This document shows positions 13,055 through 19,579 of a stretch of 29,036 nucleotides of DNA, piece after piece. A program made the position numbers and the translations under genes. The DNA is from a virus, in IMG/VR virus record IMGVR_UViG_3300049914_000074, positions 1 through 29,036 of that record. One strand, written 5' to 3'. Below the pieces are notes generated by a model. That model saw only the letters and a list, made by a program, of their open reading frames with translations. It searched no databases and was not told the DNA's origin. Position 1 is the stretch's first letter, and each line of letters opens with the position of its first letter.

Positions 13055-13452
13055 GCCAGTTCCACCAAGGCTATATCCACGTCGGCGCGCCCCATTCCAA
13101 CCATCTGCTCCCACGTGCCGGCGAACCGAACCGTGTAGCGCCCGATAGTCGCGACGCCCGTTGAGTCGTAGGAGAACTTCGGGCTCGTCTCCGTGTGGTC
13201 GTAAAAGTAGAAGGGCTGGTGCAATCCCTTCCGAGCATCATAGAAGGCGCGAAAGGTTGCCAGCACGCTCGGGGTCAGACGCCTGGATGTTCGCCAGCTC
13301 TTTCGGCTCGTGGCCACCAGGAGGCTTCTTTGTGACTCGCCATTTTTGTACTCGTTGTCGATCGCCGCATATTCACGCGCATGGGCGAACGTCTTAGACA
13401 AACTCCAAGGCAGCACCGTTGTCGGCGCGGCGTTCAAAACTGAACCGGGCAT
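13051..13452 (-). CDS. gpM-like minor tail protein
   Basis: A 133-residue protein: SKTFAHAREYAAIDNEYKNG, then SQRSLLVATSRKSWRTSRRL, ATFRAFYDARKGLHQPFYFY, and a YTVRFAGTWEQ strand. The pattern of basic/aromatic strand, F-x-x-FY-x-x-x-x-G-x-x-x-x-F-x-FYD and V-R-F resembles lambda gpM and DUF2460-type minor tail proteins at the tail tip. The N-terminal domain of the next gene's hub protein has the same layout. It lies between the tape measure and the hub, the right place for gpM. Its stop overlaps the hub start (ATGA). Confidence 0.7.
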   Translation of the reverse strand: MPGSVLNAAPTTVLPWSLSKTFAHAREYAAIDNEYKNGESQRSLLVATSRKSWRTSRRLTPSVLATFRAFYDARKGLHQPFYFYDHTETSPKFSYDSTGVATIGRYTVRFAGTWEQMVGMGRADVDIALVELA

Positions 13453-13457
13453 TTAGT

Positions 13458-13486
13458 TTGTCATCCAGGAAGAACTGATGTAAGAT
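13458..13486 (+). promoter_or_regulatory. Promoter of plus-strand cassette 3
   Basis: TTGTCA (13458-13463), a 17-bp spacer and TAAGAT (13481-13486). The expected start near 13493 is two bases from the ATG at 13495, and no Shine-Dalgarno sequence is present, so a leaderless transcript is predicted. Confidence 0.5.
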
Positions 13487-13494
13487 GGGCCACA

Positions 13495-13707
13495 ATGACC
13501 GACTGGCCAAAGCTGAAGACATTTCATAAAAAAGAAATTCGGCATTCCGTCCAAGCCCCGATTGAATCGATTATCGTCGAAGGCAATCCCATTGAATGGT
13601 TTGACCCCGATGACTTCCCCGCAGATAAGTTCGAAGTGACAAAAGGATATGATGAAATGGGCAATCTCACGGGCGTTGTTATTTTCCGCAAGATCACCAT
13701 CCATTAA
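13495..13707 (+). CDS. Cassette 3 small acidic protein
   Basis: A 70-residue protein beginning MTDWPKLKTFHKKEIRHSVQ and continuing through IIVEGNPIEWFDPDDFPADK to a beta-hairpin-like end (TGVVIFRKITIH). It has natural-looking composition and no transmembrane segment. It stands alone on the plus strand between two minus-strand tail genes, with a promoter immediately upstream and a hairpin terminator 45 bp downstream, a complete independent transcription unit. The opposing minus-strand frame is a shadow. No family is recognised; by analogy with lambdoid genomes it is a moron. Confidence 0.65.
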   Translation: MTDWPKLKTFHKKEIRHSVQAPIESIIVEGNPIEWFDPDDFPADKFEVTKGYDEMGNLTGVVIFRKITIH

Positions 13708-13751
13708 CCTCTCAACTCGTAAGTGTCCCAGGACTGAGTTGCAAAAATGAA

Positions 13752-13778
13752 AAAGGGCAACCTTGGGAGTTGCCCTTT
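13752..13778. terminator. Bidirectional intrinsic terminator
   Basis: AAAGGGCAAC (13752-13761), a 7-nt loop and GTTGCCCTTT (13769-13778) form a perfect 10-bp stem. On the minus strand it is followed by TTTTTCATTTTTG, a good U-tract. On the plus strand the tract is shorter (TTTCAATTTCT). It ends the plus-strand cassette and would also attenuate minus-strand transcription from the tape measure into the tail-tip genes unless that is antiterminated. Confidence 0.75.
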
Positions 13779-13788
13779 CAATTTCTAT

Positions 13789-13881
13789 GGTTCGAGGTGC
13801 GGCTAACCGGTGAAGGGCCTTACTCACCTTCTTTATTTCCCGACCCAGCAAACCGTGCCTGATTTGCTTCGACCTCGAACC
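13789..13881. other. 93-nt inverted-repeat element, possible three-way-junction RNA
   Basis: GGTTCGAGGT (13789-13798) pairs perfectly with ACCTCGAACC (13872-13881). Inside are two hairpins: GGTGA/TCACC (13809-13813 with 13824-13828) and AGCAAA/TTTGCT (13847-13852 with 13863-13868), each with a 10-nt loop. Together they form a closed three-way junction in the only sizeable gap of the tail operon. It is not a tRNA: there is no 7-nt anticodon loop and no T-arm geometry. It may be a structured RNA on either strand or a small mobile hairpin element. Confidence 0.45.
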
Positions 13882-13900
13882 CCACCTATTTTATCACAAT

Positions 13901-16687
13901 TTAGCTCGTCAGCGTTCCGGGACTCAGTTGCAACGCGGTCAGTTCCCGGCGATTGTAATTCGACCTCGTCGCACTCGTTGCCGCGGATTGCACCACGCGA
14001 GGATTATTTACTATGGTGCTCACAGCCTCGCCCTGCATGATCTTCGTGGTCGCCGGTCCATCGAGCTTGATGTTGAGCGTCATCGAACTGCCGGCAGCCC
14101 CCGCTTTGAGTCCGGTGCCAGGTAGCCCCGGCAGAGTTCCGCCGACCCCAGGCTGAATGGTGCCGCCGGAATAAGTAGGCTGCTGATACAGGCCCCCGCC
14201 GCTCTGAATTAGCGTTGAAGAGGTCATCTGCGCTGGCAGGCCCGCCGTACCCTGCCCCGTGGTCATGGCGTACAGGCGCACCAGGTCGGCAACCTGCTGG
14301 CTACGAATTGCCATGTCGAGGTTGCCTCCGTACCCCTGCTTCGCCATGTCGACGATCTGCTGGAGGACGCCCTTGTCCTTGATGTCCACGCCGTAACAGG
14401 CCTTGATCTTCTCCCGCGCCTTCTCCGTCGCGCCCTTGAAAAGCATTCGGATTAAACCCAATTCAAAACCAAAAACCGCCCCAATTGCCGCACCTTCTGG
14501 ACCGCCAAGGGCCATGCCAATCATCGCTCCACCACCAGAAGTCTTAGCCGCTCCCGTCCATCCACCCTGCCGCAGACCGGAGATAGCCAGCATGGCCCCG
14601 CCCATCATCAGCCCACCAGCTACGGCACTGCCTGCAGTGGACTCCCCGAAGGCGCCCATCTTGCCGCCGAAGGGTTTCAAGCCGCCAAGGAACCCCGTAT
14701 TGCCACTTTTAGCGGTCCCCCCGTACATATCTTCTATCTCACCGCCACCAATGACTTGGCTCATCTTTCCGGTGCTACCGATTATCGGCGGTCCGCCACT
14801 ACCTCTCAGACCGCTTAACCAACCAAAAAGGCCCCCACCGCCACCAGCACTGCCGCCATTTCCAGATGGCGCAAACGGAGGAGTTCCCCAACCTCCACCG
14901 CCTCCGCCTCCGCCTCCTCCGCCTGCGAAGATGCCGCCGAGGATTCCTCCGAAACCTCCACCGCCTCCGCCTCCGGCAGGCACTCCAGCACCTTGTGCCC
15001 TCTGTCCCGTAAAGAGATAGACGGCAAGATGTTGGAATGCCATGCGAACGGGCACGAGAAAGATGTTTTCGAAATCATGCAGAAGATTTTTCCAGGTGTT
15101 CGGACTGTTCGAGCGCAGATCATCCCAGACGCGCCCCGCAGCTTCTCGGATGGTATTTATCCGAGTCAGTGCCTCCTGTTGCTGCGCTTTCCAAATCTCC
15201 GCCGTGGCTTTCTTCTGAACGTCCCCCTCCTCGGTGGCGCGGGAGTCTGCCATCTGCTTCCGTTTCGCGGCGATGACGTCCTGTGTGGTCTGGTCCAACT
15301 CCGTGTCGAGCGGAAGGGCACGGATCAGCGCGTCTATTTCTTTCTGCAGGTTCAGTTCTTCCAACTTGTACTTATTCTTTATCTCCGTCATGCCAAGGTC
15401 CGCTTCCAGGGCGGCTTTGCGTTCGGCGATCATCATGCGCTCCCTGGCATTCGTCCCGACACCCATGGCGTTGATCTCTGTCTCCATTTTTGCGCGCGCG
15501 CTATCAGCCTTGATCTGATCGACGATGATGTCTTCGCCCATCTTCTTGCGGAACTGGTACTCGGTCTCCATGGCGTTGAGATCTTCCGCAGACCTCCTGG
15601 CCATCTCGGCTTCTTGTTCCGATTTGTATTTGTCCCCGGTGGCGGTTCGCTTCCGCCAATCTTCCATTTGGCCAGCGACCATCAATTCAAGGCTTTCCTT
15701 TTGTCCCGCTTTGATGTCCTCCAGTATCTGCAGCCGCAGGCGGTCGGTCACCAGATTGCGCTCGGAAATTGCAGCGATCAGGCCGTAATTGTTCGCGAGG
15801 GCTTCCGCTTTGATCAGTTCCTGTTTTTTGATATCGACCATCAGGGCCGCGATTTCCTTGCCCTTACTCTGCGCATCGATGGAGGTCAAGGACAGTTCGA
15901 TTTTCTTCCGCTCCTGGTTCTCTATAATCTTCCCCTGATCGATCCAGGCCACCTTTTCTGCCTCGCGGACCCTGTCCTGCGCGGCCTGATATTTCTTGCC
16001 CGCCTCCTCGATATCCTTATCTGACACGCCGAACATCGCACCCAGACCACCCCCGATGCCGAGGCCATACATCCCACCAGCTTCCCGTTGTTGTGTCTGA
16101 GCACCCTGCTCCTGTTGTTGCCTCTGCAACTTCTTCAGTTCGCTTCCAAACTCGCCGGCGGCCTTCTTTGCATCCTGGAGCTTTTCTTCTGCCTGACGGA
16201 GTTCGACCGTCATTTTTGTCACTCCACCCAAACCCATCAGTTCGAACTCGTGGCGGATTGTCTTGACGTGCTCGACATACTTCTTCGTTGTCTCCTCGAA
16301 TTCCTTCGTCTGCTCCTTTATTTCTTTGGCGTTTGTGGCCCATTCCCACAGTTTTTCGCCTGCCTTAAATATCGCGACTCCGATCGCGGCGAAAGCAGCC
16401 ACATTGAACGCGCCCATCAGGACCGGTCCCAGGAGTTCGCTTCGAGCCAACATTGTATTGACGGCCCTCGGCAACTTTATGCCGATTTCCTGTTCCAGCA
16501 TCATGGCAGCGCCGCGCGCTTGCCACATGCTCACACCCATCTGATCCATGCCGCCGCCCATGCCCTTGGCGGAAGAGAGGGCCTGGCGCTCCATAGTAGA
16601 CAGACTGGTATTTACGGACCGGATATCACGGTTCGCCCCGGTGGCATCAACGTCGATGACGAGTTGGAGTGTATTGTCAGCGCCCAT
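13901..16687 (-). CDS. Tape measure protein
   Basis: A 928-residue protein that would set tail length and line the tail tube. The N-terminus (LQLVIDVDATGANRDIRSVN, then STMERQA) is typical of tape measure proteins. Hydrophobic segments at about 86-110 (GPVLMGAFNVAAFAAIGVAI) and 700-745 are separated by long coiled coils (about 125-215 and 235-540, rich in Lys/Glu/Gln). A Gly-rich stretch at about 565-640 contains runs of more than ten Gly. The C-terminus is Gly/Thr/Pro-rich. It lies immediately downstream of G/GT, and its ATG (16687) overlaps the end of the frameshifted T frame, as in lambda-like phages. A proline-rich plus-strand frame over the Gly-rich region is an artefact. Confidence 0.93.
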   Translation of the reverse strand: MGADNTLQLVIDVDATGANRDIRSVNTSLSTMERQALSSAKGMGGGMDQMGVSMWQARGAAMMLEQEIGIKLPRAVNTMLARSELLGPVLMGAFNVAAFAAIGVAIFKAGEKLWEWATNAKEIKEQTKEFEETTKKYVEHVKTIRHEFELMGLGGVTKMTVELRQAEEKLQDAKKAAGEFGSELKKLQRQQQEQGAQTQQREAGGMYGLGIGGGLGAMFGVSDKDIEEAGKKYQAAQDRVREAEKVAWIDQGKIIENQERKKIELSLTSIDAQSKGKEIAALMVDIKKQELIKAEALANNYGLIAAISERNLVTDRLRLQILEDIKAGQKESLELMVAGQMEDWRKRTATGDKYKSEQEAEMARRSAEDLNAMETEYQFRKKMGEDIIVDQIKADSARAKMETEINAMGVGTNARERMMIAERKAALEADLGMTEIKNKYKLEELNLQKEIDALIRALPLDTELDQTTQDVIAAKRKQMADSRATEEGDVQKKATAEIWKAQQQEALTRINTIREAAGRVWDDLRSNSPNTWKNLLHDFENIFLVPVRMAFQHLAVYLFTGQRAQGAGVPAGGGGGGGFGGILGGIFAGGGGGGGGGGGWGTPPFAPSGNGGSAGGGGGLFGWLSGLRGSGGPPIIGSTGKMSQVIGGGEIEDMYGGTAKSGNTGFLGGLKPFGGKMGAFGESTAGSAVAGGLMMGGAMLAISGLRQGGWTGAAKTSGGGAMIGMALGGPEGAAIGAVFGFELGLIRMLFKGATEKAREKIKACYGVDIKDKGVLQQIVDMAKQGYGGNLDMAIRSQQVADLVRLYAMTTGQGTAGLPAQMTSSTLIQSGGGLYQQPTYSGGTIQPGVGGTLPGLPGTGLKAGAAGSSMTLNIKLDGPATTKIMQGEAVSTIVNNPRVVQSAATSATRSNYNRRELTALQLSPGTLTS

Positions 16688-17638
16688 TATTCTGTTTGGC
16701 CTTCTCTTCTTCGAATCGGTCCTGCTCTTTTTCGACGACCATCATCGCGTACAGCTCGTCGGCATCGATCTCATCGAGAGTCAAATGGACGCCTGTCTTT
16801 AAAATGGCGCGCAAATCCAAGGCCCTTCGCAGGAGCTGGCCCGCGTCGGAACTGTGCGCCGCATCCAGGCGATTAAGCGGGCAGTGGTCGCAGCGCGTCC
16901 CGTCGCCCGGGGAATCGTCGCAGAGGTTGACGTCGCACAGCTCCTCGCGCCTCAGGGTCCAATAGACGAGAAACCGGAGCGAGGGATTATCCGGCCACTC
17001 GTCCGCTAAAAATTTTCCGATCCGTCATCTCCCAGGAGTATCCGCGTCTGCTCCATCACCTTGGGAACGATGACGGCCTTGTGAACGATGGGGACCTCGC
17101 CGGCATATCCGTCTTTCGACACGGACAGTTTCTGATACGTGTCTGCCGCGGCCGCCAGGTTTATCGTGGTCTTGTTCCGGGATCCGGTGTCGATGGATTG
17201 GGTGATGGATTTTCTATAACGGAATTCTTCTTTGGCGGTGGGCATGCGCTGGGTGTGGGAGGTTACGATTCCAGCCAGCACGCGGAGGATGATTTTGAAG
17301 CAGTCGCCCTCGTGGATGACTTCGATCACTTCCGCCCGTTGCAGGCGGTCGAATATCGAAGAGGCTTCGTAGTTGTCAACCTCTATTCCGTCCTCCCCGA
17401 GGCGGATTTTCTTGAGGAGCTCGCCGTCGATTTCCTCGGTATCGGCAACGGTCGTTTCTGAGGATCGGTCGCCCAAAGATCTCGTGATGATCTGGCGTTT
17501 CGATTGTCTCTCGATCCATTCCTCATCGGTGGGGAATCGAACTGTGATGGTCTGGATACCCTTCGGGGTGCGGACCTTAATTCCGATCGGTCGACTCGCG
17601 TCAAAGACCGGCTTTGTTTCCTTCGTTTCCTCGCTCAT
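16677..17638 (-). CDS. Tail assembly chaperone GT (-1 frameshift product)
   Basis: Joins the G frame (17638 to the slippery site) to a second frame ending at 16677. The heptamer A_AAT_TTT sits one codon before the G stop, TAG. After a -1 slip translation continues as LADEWPDNPSLRFLVYWTLR and on for 110 residues, giving about 320 residues in total. The T frame has an in-frame TGA just upstream of the slip site and no early start codon, so it cannot be translated alone. It has four Cys within 20 residues (CDVNLC, then RCDHC), a possible zinc site, and a charged helical C-terminus. Its stop lies inside the tape measure start. As in lambda gpG/gpGT, the T part would recruit the tape measure to tail tube subunits. 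Confidence 0.85.
16975..17015 (-). promoter_or_regulatory. Programmed -1 frameshift signal
   Basis: Minus-strand slippery heptamer AAATTTT (17009-17015) in phase A_AAT_TTT, directly followed by the zero-frame TAG (17006-17008). From 17005 a stem can form: CGGACGAG with CTCG-c-TCCG, eight pairs with one bulge, ending at 16975. This is a plausible stimulatory structure, though the 3-nt spacer is shorter than usual. Confidence 0.8.
17006..17638 (-). CDS. Tail assembly chaperone G-like protein (zero frame)
   Basis: A 210-residue protein starting MSEETKETKPVFDASRPIGI. The N-terminal half (KVRTPKGIQTITVRFPTDEE, WIERQSKRQI) and the centre (EASSIFDRLQRAEVIEVIHE) are soluble and charged. The C-terminus ends LLGDDGSENF at a slippery sequence. 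Identification rests on position between tail tube and tape measure, size, and the frameshift into a second frame, the hallmark of lambda G/GT organisation. ATG 17638 was preferred over an upstream ATG because GGGAGG lies at good distance. Most ribosomes should terminate here, with a minority making GT. Confidence 0.8.
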   Translation of the reverse strand: MSEETKETKPVFDASRPIGIKVRTPKGIQTITVRFPTDEEWIERQSKRQIITRSLGDRSSETTVADTEEIDGELLKKIRLGEDGIEVDNYEASSIFDRLQRAEVIEVIHEGDCFKIILRVLAGIVTSHTQRMPTAKEEFRYRKSITQSIDTGSRNKTTINLAAAADTYQKLSVSKDGYAGEVPIVHKAVIVPKVMEQTRILLGDDGSENF

Positions 17639-17670
17639 GTTTTGCGCCTCCCTCACGCTCCCAAGGTTAT

Positions 17671-17724
17671 GCGCGGCAGGCCGGTGGGAAGCCGACTTTT
17701 CGGGCCCAGGGACCCTAGCCGCGC
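17671..17724. other. Possible stem-loop between tail tube and chaperone genes
   Basis: GCGCGGC (17671-17677) is complementary to GCCGCGC (17718-17724) across a 40-nt GC-rich interior. It lies in the gap before the chaperone ribosome-binding site. It may be an attenuator or a processing site that reduces expression after the abundant tail tube gene. It has no U-tract. Confidence 0.35.
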
Positions 17725-17731
17725 GGAATCA

Positions 17732-19075
17732 TTATTCAGAAGCCCCGATTCCTGCGGTATTACACTTGGCCACCGCGGTCAGGAGTCCATTGCTCGCGTG
17801 ATACAGCGGCTGAACCGTGACCTGGACTGTCACGATGCCGTCAGTGTCACCCAATTCAACTACGGAGAAACTCACCCGCTGATAGGTGAGGCTCAGGCTG
17901 TTGTTCGTGTCATAGGTCAGCGAGATGACCGCCGTGCCCTCGGTCTGCGATTGGAGTTTGGTGAGTTCGTCGGAGTCTTTGTCAAACCGCCCTATGAGGG
18001 TCAGGCCGAGTTCGCGGTCGCCAACCTCCAAGCGCCCCCGGACCGCTCCTGAAGTCTCGCCGGAGACTGAATTGGCCGTGGTCTCGGCGACGGTCCCAGC
18101 AAGAGTCAGCGTTGTGTTCGTAATGACGGGATGAACAAAGGCCGTGCCGGCGACCTTAGCGGTAAAAATTATCTGTGGACCGCTGCTTGTAATGACAATG
18201 CCCGCGCCGTCGTAATTGGTCGCCCACGAGGTAACAAAATCTCCGGCAGAATCCGTCAGGGAGTCTCCGTACGTTACGACCTTGGTGAGGCTACCGGCAA
18301 GGGTGACGGTTGCGGTGCCGCTCGAGCCCGTCAGTGTGATGGTGTCGACCTGCTTTACTGCTGCGGACTCCTGAAATCCTGAACCCGGGAAGAATCCCGC
18401 ATCGGCCTTCAGGTTGTTTTTCCACGTCGCTTCAAGTGAGACGATGTTTTTATTGGACACATAATTGGTCCCGTTGATCGTGCAGGCAAGCGACGCGGAT
18501 GGGAGCAAATTCTCCAGGTGGACCAAGGGCAGGGTGATGCCGGACGGAACCGTTTGCTTTCCGCATCCTATGAAGTTGCAGGCGAGCTTGCTGTTCGCTC
18601 GACCCGGACCGCTTCCGATGGTGAGCGTCCAATCTTCAATCGCGCACCCCACGGCCATGCGGTTAATGACTGAGGATGCACCGGGTCGGATCTGCTCGAT
18701 GAAGCTGAAGTACGGCAACTCCAAACCGGCTGTCGGATCGAGAGGTGTACAGGTATAGATGTAGTTCGGAAGCGTTCCGCTTGGTGCAACCGTACCCAAA
18801 CCAAAGGCCATGACCCAGGCGGCGAAGTCCGAACTCAAATATTTCTCAATCTGCCCCTTCACGTCCCAGGAGGTTTTGAATACTCTGGTCGCGAACTCGT
18901 GGCCCTTGCCAAGCTCTGGGGCATCGTTCTCGGTGTTGAGCGTCGGGCTGGCATAACTGGCGTTGAGTTTATTGAGCCTCCATATACCAGCTACTGTGTT
19001 GGCTGTCGCGATTGCGGCTTGCTTGGCGAATCCGAAGCCGATCAGAATCTCTCTTGTTTTGGCTGTGGTCCCCAT
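17732..19075 (-). CDS. Major tail tube protein with inserted Ig-like domain
   Basis: A 447-residue protein. Residues 1-235 and 340-447 show tail-tube features (NTVAGIWRLNKLNASYASPT, then FKTSWDVKGQIEKYLSSDFA, and TDGIVTVQVTVQPLYHASNG at the end). Residues about 241-338 form an inserted beta-rich module (VDTITLTGSSGTATVTLAG, then VTSWATNYDGAGIVITSSG) of a type I recall in phage tube and tail proteins, probably exposed on the tube surface. The gene lies between the tail terminator candidate and the chaperone pair. The ATG directly follows the upstream stop (TAAATG). Confidence 0.82.
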   Translation of the reverse strand: MGTTAKTREILIGFGFAKQAAIATANTVAGIWRLNKLNASYASPTLNTENDAPELGKGHEFATRVFKTSWDVKGQIEKYLSSDFAAWVMAFGLGTVAPSGTLPNYIYTCTPLDPTAGLELPYFSFIEQIRPGASSVINRMAVGCAIEDWTLTIGSGPGRANSKLACNFIGCGKQTVPSGITLPLVHLENLLPSASLACTINGTNYVSNKNIVSLEATWKNNLKADAGFFPGSGFQESAAVKQVDTITLTGSSGTATVTLAGSLTKVVTYGDSLTDSAGDFVTSWATNYDGAGIVITSSGPQIIFTAKVAGTAFVHPVITNTTLTLAGTVAETTANSVSGETSGAVRGRLEVGDRELGLTLIGRFDKDSDELTKLQSQTEGTAVISLTYDTNNSLSLTYQRVSFSVVELGDTDGIVTVQVTVQPLYHASNGLLTAVAKCNTAGIGASE

Positions 19076-19579
19076 TTAGTTATCTCCGTTCTCAGTGAAG
19101 GTCATTGAAACTTCGAAATAGTCAACTCCCGCCTGATCCGTCTGTCGGCGCATCGAAGGCGTGTCCATCGGCTGGCAGGCCGGGTGTACCTCTACGTATT
19201 GCATTTGCTGAGGGGCGGCAGCTGTCGGAACCCCCTTGACGATCAACCTGAACAGCTCCCAATAGCCCGAAGGCGTACTCTCGGATCCCTCGCCCGCGCG
19301 ACAAAATATTGAGATCTCGTGTTTCCAGGCCTCGAATCCCCCGAATCTTCCGGGTCCCGATCCCTGCCACACAACCATGATGCCCGGTGCTGGCATCTGG
19401 TATTTCGCCGTCTCCAGGCTGACATTGCTGGGGTAGCGGTCGACGTAGGAGTAAATCCGGTCCTCATCCCCGCCCATGGCAGTCACCAGCTCGGGGATGT
19501 CCCGAAATAGGCTGACGAGCGCACCTATGATGTCCTCTGGATTTACTCCGGCTCCAGCGGTCCAAACAATTGGCCACAT
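19076..19579 (-). CDS. Tail terminator-like protein
   Basis: A 167-residue protein. It opens with a helix (NPEDIIGALVSLFRDIPELV), then strands (APGIMVVWQGSGPG, HEISIFCRAGEGS), a second helix (YWELFRLIVKGVP) and a final strand (YFEVSMTFTENGDN). This helix/strand order and the GVDYFEVSMTF-type end fit tail terminators (gpU-like or minor capsid-tail joining proteins), which sit just upstream of the tail tube gene. The ATG overlaps the stop of the preceding gene (TAATG). The family assignment is by layout, not by a diagnostic motif. Confidence 0.6.
   Translation of the reverse strand: MWPIVWTAGAGVNPEDIIGALVSLFRDIPELVTAMGGDEDRIYSYVDRYPSNVSLETAKYQMPAPGIMVVWQGSGPGRFGGFEAWKHEISIFCRAGEGSESTPSGYWELFRLIVKGVPTAAAPQQMQYVEVHPACQPMDTPSMRRQTDQAGVDYFEVSMTFTENGDN

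Noticed and set aside
13453-13851. 132-residue minus-strand frame between tape measure and gpM
   Set aside because: It runs through the terminator hairpin and lies opposite the promoter-equipped plus-strand gene.
13789-13881. tRNA or integron attC site
   Set aside because: There is no 7-nt anticodon loop or T-arm geometry for a tRNA, and no RYYYAAC/GTTRRRY pair for attC.
14403-15020. Proline-rich 205-residue plus-strand frame
   Set aside because: It is the antisense of the glycine-rich stretch of the tape measure gene (GGN read as NCC).
16088-16876. 262-residue plus-strand frame over tape measure and T
   Set aside because: Antisense of two well-supported minus-strand frames, including the frameshift extension; Leu/Phe/Cys-rich shadow composition.
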